Position numbers and translations under genes: made by a program. Positions 9,649 to 20,227 of a DNA stretch of 64,000 nt are shown here, one piece after another; position 1 is the stretch's first letter, and every line of letters starts with the position of its first letter. This DNA is from Bacteroidia bacterium (GTDB lineage: Bacteria; Bacteroidota; Bacteroidia; M30B66). The DNA lies in the NCBI GenBank assembly GCA_018401705.1, contig JAGYKL010000010.1, forward strand, positions 56,784-120,783. Reading direction: 5' to 3'. A model generated the notes under the pieces. The model saw only the letters and a list, made by a program, of their open reading frames with translations, made no database searches and was not told the origin of the DNA.

Positions 9649-10047
9649 TTATTTTGTCTTCTTCTCAGGACTTGCTGCTTTATCCTTGTTTTCCTTATAT
9701 CTCATATCTGGAGTACCATCCTTCTTTAAGTTTTTATTTTCTTTATATCTTCGGTCTGGAGTTCCATCCTTTTTAACATTAGTTGCAGGTTTAACATTAG
9801 TTGCAGGAGTAACTTTGTTTGAAGGAGCTACTTGCTCAACTTTTTTCGTCTCTCCTTTTGCTGGAGCTATAGTAGTTTTCTTAGCTTCTACTGGTTTAAC
9901 AGCTTGATTAACTGTCGCTTTTTTCCCCTCTTCTTTTTTTATTTCTGACTTGGCAGAGGCTTGTTTAGTCGAACTAGCTTTTGTTTGTGAAAATGCTATT
10001 CCTGAACCTAGAAATAAAATAGCAGCACTTAAAATGATTTTTTTCAT
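9649..10047 (-). CDS. Small secreted Lys/Ala-rich protein with KDGTPDxRYKENK repeats
   Basis: The 132-residue protein begins with a signal peptide (MKKIILSAAILFLGSGIAFS, cleavage near FSQ). The middle is low complexity, rich in Lys, Ala, Thr and Val, including an imperfect TPATNVK duplication. The C-terminus has two copies of KKDGTPDxRYKENK about 17 residues apart. This short motif occurs in many small exported Bacteroidota proteins of unknown role. The mature protein is highly basic. It is convergent with the membrane protein and downstream of the beta-barrel gene on the same strand but separated from it. Confidence 0.75.
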   Translation of the reverse strand: MKKIILSAAILFLGSGIAFSQTKASSTKQASAKSEIKKEEGKKATVNQAVKPVEAKKTTIAPAKGETKKVEQVAPSNKVTPATNVKPATNVKKDGTPDRRYKENKNLKKDGTPDMRYKENKDKAASPEKKTK

Positions 10048-10090
10048 GTTGTTGATTTATTAAATAATTGTCAAATATCATGCCTCAAGA

Positions 10091-10807
10091 TCAATCTGTT
10101 AACACTTCTTTAGAACCAAGTCTTATAGACAAAGCAACAGTAAATTGCCATCTAAAAACACTTGTAATATCGGTTAAATCTGGATATTCAGTTCCATGTA
10201 ATGCGTATCGAAAGTTTTCTAAATCAATCGACGGAAAATAAGAAGTTGAAAATACAGGAGTGATATCGATTGTTGGTGATATTGAAAATCTACAACCTAA
10301 TCCAGCTGTAAATTGATAGGTCCAAATTATTGGATCATAAACTTCGCCTCTAGCAATACTTAACGAATCATTTATCAAAACCCGGGGTAATAATGCAGAA
10401 GCTCCTCCTCCTACTCTTACGAAGGGTCTGATTTTAAAGCCGACACTATCAAGCCCAAATTCAAGAGGATAAATATCTAAATCTAACTCCGCCGACATCC
10501 ATCTAAAACGTATATCAGCTTTGGAATTTCCATTTTCAGCTTTAGATTTAAACATTTGGTGAGACAAGGAGGGCGATAAAAATAAGCCCTTACTTATTAC
10601 ACCTGAATAGCTTAATCCTGCATTGAAGGCACTATGCAATTCAGGCTGCTTTTCATCTAGCCAAGGTCTTGCAAAATTATATGCTGAAATAGTTCTATTC
10701 CAATCTACGGGGTTTATAAATGAATACCCAGAACTGACATCAAAGTGCCTTTGTCCTTGAGCAGAAATGGTAAAGAGCAATAAAATTATCGAAACTATAT
10801 TTTTCAT
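10091..10807 (-). CDS. Outer-membrane beta-barrel protein
   Basis: The 238-residue protein has a signal peptide (MKNIVSIILLLFTISAQGQ) and alternating hydrophobic/polar strands with aromatic girdles (SYSGVISKGLFLSPSLS, RFRWMSAELDLDIYP), ending in a strand typical of OmpW/porin-like barrels (FTVALSIRLGS). The start overlaps the stop of the amine oxidase (TCAT on the plus strand, 10804-10807), which indicates an operon. The function is unknown beyond a small outer-membrane barrel. Confidence 0.75.
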   Translation of the reverse strand: MKNIVSIILLLFTISAQGQRHFDVSSGYSFINPVDWNRTISAYNFARPWLDEKQPELHSAFNAGLSYSGVISKGLFLSPSLSHQMFKSKAENGNSKADIRFRWMSAELDLDIYPLEFGLDSVGFKIRPFVRVGGGASALLPRVLINDSLSIARGEVYDPIIWTYQFTAGLGCRFSISPTIDITPVFSTSYFPSIDLENFRYALHGTEYPDLTDITSVFRWQFTVALSIRLGSKEVLTD

Positions 10808-12195
10808 GATGTTAATATCTGTGAAACTGCAATATATGATGATTCCATTGCTCCATGTACAGTGCCAATATGACCATTCACGTTACTTGCCTCGCCTGCA
10901 AAATATAGCTTTTCTGCAACTGCTTCCGCAAGACTTTCTCTTTCTCCTGCAGAATTAATTCCTGGAAAAGAATATGCCCCTTTTATAAAAGGTTCTGCCG
11001 ACCAGTCCTTAATTAAATATTGTCCAGTATACTTTGATACTACTCCTCCTGAAGGATACAACGTATTAAGCTCAGATATCAGAGTATTAATTACATCTGC
11101 CTCGCTTAGCTGCTTTAAATATTGCGCTCTATCACCAGCTACAAATGCAGTTAATACTTGCTCGGTGCTATCCTTACCTGCATGAGTAACCCAATATTCA
11201 GGAACTCTGGCTCCCCCAATTATACTCGATGTGTCTTCGGCCCAAAATCGCGAACTGAATTTCAGAAATATTTTAAGAATATTCCCAAAACCTATTTTAT
11301 CTATAGCAGATTGCTTTGCAGCAGATAAAGCCGGACTGAAACTTATATCGCCTTCTTTTAAAACACCTAAAGGCACTGTTAATATTATTTTGTCAGCTGC
11401 ATATATAGAACCTGAAGCTGTTGCTACCGATACTAAAGCCCCTGAATAGTCTATTGTTACAACTTGTTGATTGTATATAACCTTACTTAAGGAAGTTTGA
11501 AATGCACTTTCAAAAAGCTCCCAGTAACTTCCTGTCACGAACTTAAAACTTTCGTCTCCAGATGAATATTTTGATTCCGCTTCACGAAGTGCAAGCATTC
11601 CAATTCGATCATTATCAGAACCATAATCATTGCCAATCAGCGCGTTTGCAATATCAAATAAACGAGAATCTATTGGAAATTCCGTCAGGTATTGACTCAC
11701 AGATTGATTATTTCCCGGATATGTACCTAAACTATCTAAGAGTTGAAAGAGGGTTTCACCTTCGCCTGCTAATTCAGCTGATTCTCTTAAATATTTTTCT
11801 GTTCGTAACTGATTATTAAATAAATAATAATCGGTCAAATCATCTTCTTTGATTTTGGAAGCCGCATAATGATGTGCCAAATCGTATAAAACAGATCTGC
11901 TTCCATGAATTTCTTCTGCCCCCAGCTCAATTGGAATATCAGAAAAAGCAGATTCAGAACGTATTCTTCCTCCGGCTATTGACGAGGCTTCAATTATTTC
12001 ATAATCAATATTATATTCTTCTAACAACGCTGCCGCATAAATTCCTGCTGCACCAGCTCCTATTATTAAAACTTTTCCTTTAAAATTGACTTCGCCAGGT
12101 ATCAAATCATCTTTGCAAGATGCCAGAAATCCAGGCAAAATTATGCCGGCAGGAAGTCCCAACATCAATTTTCTGAGTAATTCTCTCCTCTGCAT
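10804..12195 (-). CDS. Flavin-dependent amine oxidase, exported
   Basis: This is a flavin monoamine oxidase / NAD(P)-binding Rossmann protein. VLIIGAGAAGIYAAALLEE (about residues 44-62) is the FAD dinucleotide-binding motif, EIIEASSIAGGRIRSE is the family's second motif, and YFAGEASNVNGHIGTVHGA is the C-terminal FAD-binding motif. The start at 12195 gives MQRRELLRKLMLG followed by a hydrophobic stretch ending LASC. That is a Tat-like twin-Arg signal with a lipobox, so the protein is probably an exported, folded flavoprotein lipoprotein. The alternative start at 12264 adds 23 non-signal-like residues. It is the first gene of a two-gene operon with the beta-barrel gene. The substrate amine is unknown. 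Confidence 0.88.
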   Translation of the reverse strand: MQRRELLRKLMLGLPAGIILPGFLASCKDDLIPGEVNFKGKVLIIGAGAAGIYAAALLEEYNIDYEIIEASSIAGGRIRSESAFSDIPIELGAEEIHGSRSVLYDLAHHYAASKIKEDDLTDYYLFNNQLRTEKYLRESAELAGEGETLFQLLDSLGTYPGNNQSVSQYLTEFPIDSRLFDIANALIGNDYGSDNDRIGMLALREAESKYSSGDESFKFVTGSYWELFESAFQTSLSKVIYNQQVVTIDYSGALVSVATASGSIYAADKIILTVPLGVLKEGDISFSPALSAAKQSAIDKIGFGNILKIFLKFSSRFWAEDTSSIIGGARVPEYWVTHAGKDSTEQVLTAFVAGDRAQYLKQLSEADVINTLISELNTLYPSGGVVSKYTGQYLIKDWSAEPFIKGAYSFPGINSAGERESLAEAVAEKLYFAGEASNVNGHIGTVHGAMESSYIAVSQILTS

Positions 12196-12405
12196 GGTTT
12201 TTTTTTGACGAATATACCTTTTGAAATCATTCCTAAAAAGTTTAATTCTCAGTATTTCTTGCATTCATTCAGGAATCACTAACAAACCAGCCATTTATTA
12301 GTTTCTAGCATTGACTTTTTTTATACATCAATAAAATGTTAATTGAATGTGAAAAAAAACCTTCATTATACTTGTATCAGATGTACTTCAAGCCCCTGAT
12401 TTCGC

Positions 12406-12413
12406 TATATTTG
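12406..12413 (+). promoter_or_regulatory. TAnnTTTG promoter for gyrB
   Basis: TATATTTG lies 68 nt upstream of the gyrB ATG, giving a leader of about 60 nt. The rest of the 286-bp intergenic stretch (12196-12481) is AT-rich, with no other recognisable feature. Confidence 0.55.
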
Positions 12414-12424
12414 CAAGTCTTTGA

Positions 12425-14452
<2,028 letters not shown>

Positions 14453-14571
14453 TGCAATAAGTAATCTATATTAAAGGTTATTATACATTTTTAGAAAATA
14501 AATAAGAGCAACGAATCGGATGAGAATTTATCTTTACGGATAAAAGAATCATTTTATTGTAATTTGCTTTT

Positions 14572-17187
14572 ATGAAACACTTTCTCTGTGTAATAATTCT
14601 AGTATTGAGCTGCCTTAAGCTAAATGCTTGGAACACACCGTCAATTTCTTCCCCTTCTATTAATGCTGAAGTTTGGGTTGGAGTGCGTCTTAACTGGAAT
14701 TCAGTTATAGGTTCTCAACGATATGAAGTACAGGTTGACACTAGCCTTCTGTTTAATTCACCTTTACTTTATTCTGCAACGAATACCTACATTAATTCAT
14801 CTTCAGGAAACGCAGATACGCAGGTTGATCCCCCATCTCTAAGATTTGGAACTCTATACTATTGGAGGGTGAGAGCTTTCATTCCCGGGGATACTTCTGC
14901 ATGGAATAATTCAAGTTTTATAACACGTGATTTTGTGAATATTTCATCTCCATCAGATGGTGATGAAGTTTGGACAGGTTTTACTTTAAATTGGGATGCG
15001 CATGATGGAGTTAATTTTTATGACGTAAAAGTAGACACATCCTTGAACTTTAATACCGATGCATTTAGAACAGTTAGCAATTCCTACATCAATACCTCTG
15101 ATGGGAATAATGATACCCAATGGTTTATTAATAATCTCTATTTCGGTAGTGTTTATTATTGGCAGGTTAGAGCAAGAAATTCTGCTGATTCATCAGAATG
15201 GACTACGCCCCGCACCTTTCAAACACGCGATTTTGTTAGCATTTCTTCACCTTCTAATGAGGCCGATGTTTGGACCGGACTAACATTAAACTGGAACGTT
15301 CACGTCGGTGTTTCCTTTTATGATGTTAGAGTAGATACATCCTTGAACTTTAATACAGATGCACTAAGAACGGTGAGCAATACATACATCAATAGCTCTG
15401 ATGGGAATAATGATACCCAGTGGTTTATTAATAACCTTTACTTTGGACATACCTATTATTGGCAAGTAAGAGCAAGAAATGCTGTTGATTCATCTGCATG
15501 GTCAGAACCTTTAACTTTTCAAACAAGAGATTTTGTAAATAAAACTTCTCCAAATAATACCGATACCTGGACTGGGCTTACTACCAATTGGGCACCGCAC
15601 AATGGGGTGCTTTTTTACGACATGCAAATAGACACGTCACAAAGCTTTAATTCCCCAGTTGCACAAACTGTCACTAAAAATTACATCAATTCTTCAGACA
15701 GCAATTCCGATACAGAATCCTTTTTAACTGATTTGTTTTTTGGCAAAACATATTATTGGCGTGTTAGAGCCCGAAATGACGTTGATACATCAAACTGGGG
15801 TTCAGTTTGGTCATTTAATACAAGGAATTTTGTCAACCTTACTAGTCCTGCAGATGGTAATTTAAACACAACTCTTACCCCCACACTTAATTGGGCCCCT
15901 CATGTCGGTATTATTAAATATCAGCAACAACTTGATGTAAGCAATCTGTTTAACACAGCTGCATTTTCGGAGAATATTAAAAACTATGTCAATTCAAGTG
16001 ATGGTAATTCCGACACGCAGCAAGGGTATTCTGGCTTATTGCCTAATACTGTTTACTTTTGGAGGGTAAGAGCTATCAATAATTCTGATACCAGTGCTTG
16101 GACAGGACGATGGTTTTCAACAGGCACTGGCATTCCTTCGTTTCCTCAAACACCTATAATTTCAACTTCATTTTGTAATGCATTAGCTCCCTCTGCTTCA
16201 CCAACTCTAAGTTGGCAAGCTGTATCTGGGGTCAATTTCTATGAAATTGAATTCACTCCTTCTAACATCCCTTTCTCAGGCAGTCCTGACTTATCACAAA
16301 TTTCATCCACTTCAATTAACTCTCCAGCCTTAACAGAAAATAGTACTTATTGCTGGAGTGTTCGAGCTGTTAGCAATGATATTGCGGGCAATTGGTCCGA
16401 GCCATGCTGCTTTACTATTCCTGGAGAACCGACAATTTCAACGGCATTTCTTACTCAAAACGCATATTGTCAAGGAGATAACCTTGTTATATCTGCTGAA
16501 ATAAGCGGCAACTTTGAGCCAGGCAATTCGTTTAATGTGCAATTAAGTGACGCCACAGGAAGTTTTAGCAACCCTGAACTACTAGGTACTTTTATCGATC
16601 TAGAATCTTCTTATGAGTTCGATTTACCCGAAAATACCACAGGCAATAACTTCCGAATCAGAATTGTTTCCCAGATTCCAATTGTAGTCGGAGAGCCTTC
16701 TCTTTCTTTTGCTATTTCTGCAAATACAGAGCTGGATGGCGACCTTAACTTGCTTACCTGCTTGCAACTTAACAGTGTGGATCTTCCACAAATTCTTCCT
16801 TCTGGAGGAAGCTATTCTGGTCAATTTGTAACAGATAACTCCTTTTCTCCAGCCAATGCTGGAATAGGAAGTTTTGAAATTAGCTACAGCTACACCAATA
16901 TGCAAGGTTGTACATCTCAGCTTAATGGTCTCATTCAAGTAGATGCTTGCACAATAGCTCAAGAGCCCATTCAAGTGAATCAAATTGGGCATTATTTGAA
17001 CATTAAACTTAAATCATCTCAAGTTGCTGTTTTTCAGCTTTATAATCTACAAGGCAAATTGATTATAAGTACCGAAATTAATTCAAATGAAGCTGAGATA
17101 GCATTTGGTGAATTACCAGCTGGATTGTATGTTTTCCAATTGACAGGTAAAGACTTTTACCAAACAGGTAAAAAATTTATTAGATAG
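14572..17187 (+). CDS. T9SS-exported protein with tandem fibronectin-III-like repeats
   Basis: The 871-residue protein has a signal peptide (MKHFLCVIILVLSCLKLNA). Five tandem ~100-residue units follow at about residues 22-121, 122-221, 222-321, 322-420 and 421-519, with a diverged sixth to ~617. Each unit carries LNW, DTSLxFN, YINSSDGN and YYWxVRAR patterns, typical of FN3-like beta-sandwiches. Units 2 and 3 are nearly identical. The C-terminal ~75 residues form a type A T9SS sorting domain (VFQLYNLQGKL, LPAGLYVFQLTG, GKKFIR). It is probably a cell-surface or adhesion protein. A TAnTTTG box (TAATTTG) ends 5 nt before the ATG. Confidence 0.85.
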   Translation: MKHFLCVIILVLSCLKLNAWNTPSISSPSINAEVWVGVRLNWNSVIGSQRYEVQVDTSLLFNSPLLYSATNTYINSSSGNADTQVDPPSLRFGTLYYWRVRAFIPGDTSAWNNSSFITRDFVNISSPSDGDEVWTGFTLNWDAHDGVNFYDVKVDTSLNFNTDAFRTVSNSYINTSDGNNDTQWFINNLYFGSVYYWQVRARNSADSSEWTTPRTFQTRDFVSISSPSNEADVWTGLTLNWNVHVGVSFYDVRVDTSLNFNTDALRTVSNTYINSSDGNNDTQWFINNLYFGHTYYWQVRARNAVDSSAWSEPLTFQTRDFVNKTSPNNTDTWTGLTTNWAPHNGVLFYDMQIDTSQSFNSPVAQTVTKNYINSSDSNSDTESFLTDLFFGKTYYWRVRARNDVDTSNWGSVWSFNTRNFVNLTSPADGNLNTTLTPTLNWAPHVGIIKYQQQLDVSNLFNTAAFSENIKNYVNSSDGNSDTQQGYSGLLPNTVYFWRVRAINNSDTSAWTGRWFSTGTGIPSFPQTPIISTSFCNALAPSASPTLSWQAVSGVNFYEIEFTPSNIPFSGSPDLSQISSTSINSPALTENSTYCWSVRAVSNDIAGNWSEPCCFTIPGEPTISTAFLTQNAYCQGDNLVISAEISGNFEPGNSFNVQLSDATGSFSNPELLGTFIDLESSYEFDLPENTTGNNFRIRIVSQIPIVVGEPSLSFAISANTELDGDLNLLTCLQLNSVDLPQILPSGGSYSGQFVTDNSFSPANAGIGSFEISYSYTNMQGCTSQLNGLIQVDACTIAQEPIQVNQIGHYLNIKLKSSQVAVFQLYNLQGKLIISTEINSNEAEIAFGELPAGLYVFQLTGKDFYQTGKKFIR
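14935..15534 (+). repeat. Two near-identical 300-bp tandem units
   Basis: Units 2 and 3 of the repeat protein occupy 14935-15234 and 15235-15534. Long stretches match almost base for base, for example the segments around 15041-15130 and 15341-15430, including third codon positions. This points to recent duplication or gene conversion within the array. Confidence 0.75.
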
Positions 17188-17197
17188 CTTTTTAGAT

Positions 17198-17470
17198 TTA
17201 GTTCTTTTTAATTCTGATTTCTACCCTCCTGTTCATATTCTGATCTTCTGATGTTCGCTCTGGATTGGCAATTTTATTGCTCCCTCCATAACCTTTATAA
17301 TCCATGCGTTTTTCTTCAATACCTTTTGATACTAAAAAATCATAAACCGTTTTGGCTCTGTCACGGGATAAATAATCACTTCCATTTCTATAATTAGATC
17401 CATCTCTGCCATCTTCGGTGCAGCAAACATATCCTTGAAGTTCAATTTCAAGTTCTGGATTGCTCTGCAT
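17198..17470 (-). pseudogene. OmpA-family protein, C-terminal part after a frameshift
   Basis: This 90-residue frame holds the end of an OmpA-like peptidoglycan-binding domain (IELQGYVCC, SRDRAKTVYDFLVSKGI, MNRRVEIRI). It continues the protein begun at 18066. Inserting one A near 17487 (TTAACGAG to TTAAACGAG on the coding strand) joins the frames through VLNELFKLMQSNPELEIEL. It is therefore not an independent gene. Confidence 0.8.
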
Positions 17471-18066
17471 TAACTTAAATAACTCGTTAACACGGCCTCA
17501 CTTTGAGGAACAATAATATCAAGTCCTGGCTTAAAATTGAGGTTTCTAATTCTCATATTCTTTCCTGTACTTAGGCTAATTTTCAACTCCTCATTCAAAG
17601 AAAAAGCTCCTTCCTCTGGACCAACCATAACTGGTTGTATTTCAAAAGCTTGGATTTCAGGCTTTCGCCTAATGAATACGTCAACCCTTCGATTGATTTT
17701 CATTCCTTCCCATGTAACATCAGCCCCAGCAGGATGATTCTCTCCAAAGGCGTTCCTTTGCCAAACTACCCCGCTATCAAGGTTGTAAGTCGTCTTAATC
17801 CAATTCTGAACTGCCTCTGCACGTTTCTTTGATAACTCTAGATTATAAGCTTCATCCCCTCTCCAATCGCAATAAGCATTTATAATAACTGTATCTGATG
17901 TGCTTAAATTTAATTGGGGGAAATCACCAGGGTTTATTTCAAAACAATCGGTCTCAAAATATAAACGATAAGGCTCATTTAAATTTTGAGATAATAAACT
18001 GATAGTCATAAATATATGACAAATCATTAAAAGCATTGATTTATACTTGATTATATAATTTGGCAT
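17470..18066 (-). CDS. OmpA-family envelope protein, N-terminal part, frameshifted
   Basis: From the ATG at 18066 (MPNYIIKYKSMLLMICHIFM) the protein has a signal peptide and a first OmpA-like domain: YFETDCFEINPGD, INAYCDWRGDEAYNLELSKKR and INRRVDVFIRR. Such domains bind peptidoglycan meso-diaminopimelate through Asp and Arg residues. The frame ends prematurely at 17470 with VLTSYLS. The second OmpA domain is in the next frame (17198-17470). Corrected, the protein would be about 289 residues with two OmpA_C modules, an unusual tandem arrangement. The break is one missing base, so a sequence error is as likely as real decay. Confidence 0.8.
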   Translation of the reverse strand: MPNYIIKYKSMLLMICHIFMTISLLSQNLNEPYRLYFETDCFEINPGDFPQLNLSTSDTVIINAYCDWRGDEAYNLELSKKRAEAVQNWIKTTYNLDSGVVWQRNAFGENHPAGADVTWEGMKINRRVDVFIRRKPEIQAFEIQPVMVGPEEGAFSLNEELKISLSTGKNMRIRNLNFKPGLDIIVPQSEAVLTSYLS

Positions 18067-18330
18067 GTTGAAATTAAAAAACAAACGGAAATGTTATTAC
18101 GTCAGTATTGAAATAGTATTTGAATTGCTAACTTTCGTTGTCAAGTGGCTAATGGCTCCTTAAAACTTAATTCAGGTTTTGCATATTTTTTAGTTTTAAA
18201 CATCCATGAAACTTTTTATTTCTATTGTGAGTCACAGCCAAATTGTAAAATTAAATTAACAAATAATAACAATCCTGTGATTTAACTATTCAAGAATAAT
18301 AAACAGCTCTAATTCGCTGCTATATCTCAT

Positions 18331-18338
18331 TATATTTG
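18331..18338 (+). promoter_or_regulatory. TAnnTTTG promoter element, 4 nt before a GTG start
   Basis: TATATTTG is followed by CAGT and then the GTG start at 18343. The upstream 18067-18330 stretch holds no convincing gene. Transcription would start at about the initiation codon. Confidence 0.65.
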
Positions 18339-18342
18339 CAGT

Positions 18343-19224
18343 GTGCTATTATTACATCCTCAAGACTTTAAAGACTACCAACTAATAGATTCAGGCAATT
18401 TTGAAAAGCTTGAAAGATTTGGCAAGTACATCACCATTAGGCCTGAGCCTCAAGCCCTTTGGTCAAAAGTTCTTTCAGAAAAAGACTGGGAAAAACAAGC
18501 CCATGTACGCTTTGTTGCCAAAAGCAGCTCTGCAGGGAATTGGGAAAAATTAAAGGAAATGCCCGACAGATGGAATATTTCATATCAAGGCATTCACTCA
18601 AAACTGTCTCTAAGATTAGCTCTAACGTCCTTTAAGCATGTAGGGGTATTCCCTGAACAAGCTGTTAATTGGGAATATATTGCTTTAAATTTGAAAAAAA
18701 TAAAAGCTAATCAGCCTAGATTCCTCAACCTATTTGCATACACTGGTGCTGCATCACTTGCTGCTAGATCTGTTGGTGCTGATGTAACACATGTTGACTC
18801 AATTAAGCAAGTGGTTACATGGGCAAACGAAAATCAAAAATTATCAAACCTTGATAATATACGATGGGTAGTTGAGGATGCAATGAAGTTTGTAAAACGA
18901 GAAATAAGAAGGGGAAATACTTACCATGGGATAATTATGGATCCTCCGGCATACGGCCATGGTGCCAAAGGAGAAAGCTGGAAACTCGAAAAGCAGCTTA
19001 ACGAGCTTGTTAATGATGTTTTACTGCTCCTTAATCCTGATGAACACTTCCTTCTCCTAAATACTTATTCATTAGGCTTTTCTTCTTTGATTATTAACAA
19101 CTTGTTTTCTAAGTCAGATCACAATAATTCAAACTTAGAAACGGGCGAACTTTATTTACAATCCGAAACAAATCAGAAACTTCCTCTTGGTGTTTTTGGC
19201 AGATATTCCAACATTAAAGCATAA
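18343..19224 (+). CDS. Class I SAM-dependent methyltransferase, RlmI/RlmK-like
   Basis: The 293-residue protein has the SAM-binding motif FLNLFAYTGAASLAARSVGA (about residues 127-146), motif II VDSIKQVV and the catalytic-site-like MDPPAYGHG (about residues 198-206), as in 23S rRNA (cytosine) methyltransferases of the PF10672 type. The N-terminus (IDSGNFEKLERFGKYITIRP) is the conserved opening of Bacteroidota members and resembles a PUA-proximal segment. GTG at 18343 is the only start that keeps this region, and a promoter box lies 4 nt upstream. The substrate, probably rRNA, is inferred from the family. Confidence 0.85.
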   Translation: MLLLHPQDFKDYQLIDSGNFEKLERFGKYITIRPEPQALWSKVLSEKDWEKQAHVRFVAKSSSAGNWEKLKEMPDRWNISYQGIHSKLSLRLALTSFKHVGVFPEQAVNWEYIALNLKKIKANQPRFLNLFAYTGAASLAARSVGADVTHVDSIKQVVTWANENQKLSNLDNIRWVVEDAMKFVKREIRRGNTYHGIIMDPPAYGHGAKGESWKLEKQLNELVNDVLLLLNPDEHFLLLNTYSLGFSSLIINNLFSKSDHNNSNLETGELYLQSETNQKLPLGVFGRYSNIKA

Positions 19225-19242
19225 TTATCGTTAATTTTAGGC

Positions 19243-19848
19243 ATGCGATTTATAAATCCTCAACTAAAATTACTGTCACCTATTGCAATTTTAATTGTTA
19301 ATGTTGCATTTGCGCAACAACTTGTTAATTTAAATGCATCTTTAACTCAGCAGGAAACAATGCTTATTTCCTGGACAATGAAAGCGGGCTCAACTTGCGC
19401 AGATTTAACACTAGAGCACTCAAATGAATCATTGTCTTTCTCCGAAATATATTATTATCCGGGAGTTTGCGGTAATGCAGATTATGATGAGACATACACT
19501 TTTGAGCAAAAGGACAAAATATACTTAACAAATTATTATAGAATAAAGTTAGGATATGATTTATACTCAGACACGATTAGCGTTGAGGCTCCTTTAATTG
19601 GAAGTTATGGCTTAAAAGTTGGTCCGCAACCTGCGTCGGATTTTTTAAATATCTTCTTTACCAATCCTCTTTCTGATAGCTTTTCCCTTAGTATTCGGGA
19701 TATGCAAGGCTTAAAAGTTTTCTCCCTAAATAATATTAAAAAGAATTCAATTCAAATCCCGGTTTATTCATTGCCGTCGGGAATTTACTCTTTGACTTTA
19801 TCAAGTCGATACTCTCGCTTTCAAGAAAGAGTTCTTATTCAGCATTAA
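19243..19848 (+). CDS. Small T9SS-exported protein
   Basis: The 201-residue protein has a signal peptide ending near VNVAFAQ, a central ~95-residue beta-rich region with two conserved Cys (TCADL, GVCGNADY), and a ~75-residue T9SS type A sorting domain (VGPQPASDFLNI, SIRDMQGLKVFSL, LPSGIYSLTL). The short mature part could be a single domain displayed on the surface. The gene follows the methyltransferase by 18 nt and may be co-transcribed, although a near-consensus TAATTTTA lies 3 nt before its ATG. The function is unknown. Confidence 0.75.
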   Translation: MRFINPQLKLLSPIAILIVNVAFAQQLVNLNASLTQQETMLISWTMKAGSTCADLTLEHSNESLSFSEIYYYPGVCGNADYDETYTFEQKDKIYLTNYYRIKLGYDLYSDTISVEAPLIGSYGLKVGPQPASDFLNIFFTNPLSDSFSLSIRDMQGLKVFSLNNIKKNSIQIPVYSLPSGIYSLTLSSRYSRFQERVLIQH

Positions 19849-20227
19849 GGTCTGACTTCTTGTGTAAGAATTTATAGAAAAATACTGTTTACAATTTTTT
19901 AGCAATACACTTAAAGTGCTGATATTAAAATTGTTAATCATTGATTGATAGCATCATGATTTTAAGTAATTCCTAATTATTGATGTAATCAGATTAGATC
20001 ATTTATGGAAACTCTTTTATTATATAATGGTACAAGTGAATCGAACCGAAAATAGATTCACTTTATGGAATACCCTTACAATAGATTTTTTCTTGTAATT
20101 ACTGACAAAGCCTCTATCAACAGACTGGCTCTTTCAGCATTATTGAAAAATGTGTTTTTGTCAAAGGGCGATTCTTCAAGTAGGTATTCTATTATGATTC
20201 ACTTGAACAATAAAATCCTCTACCATT
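19849..20227. promoter_or_regulatory. Intergenic region upstream of the giant adhesin, with GATTCACTT repeats
   Basis: This 379-bp AT-rich stretch carries three copies of the same 9-mer: inverted at 20034-20042 (AAGTGAATC), direct at 20055-20063 (GATTCACTT) and direct at 20196-20205 (GATTCACTTG). The first two form a 9-bp stem with a 12-base loop. They may be an operator or an mRNA structure controlling the adhesin. A 64-codon ORF (20065-20259) spans part of it but looks like chance. Confidence 0.4.

Noticed and set aside
18206..18259. 17-codon ORF starting MKLFISIVSHSQIV, similar to the start of GT2 glycosyltransferases
   Set aside because: It is too short to support. It could be a remnant of a deleted glycosyltransferase, but only about ten residues resemble one.
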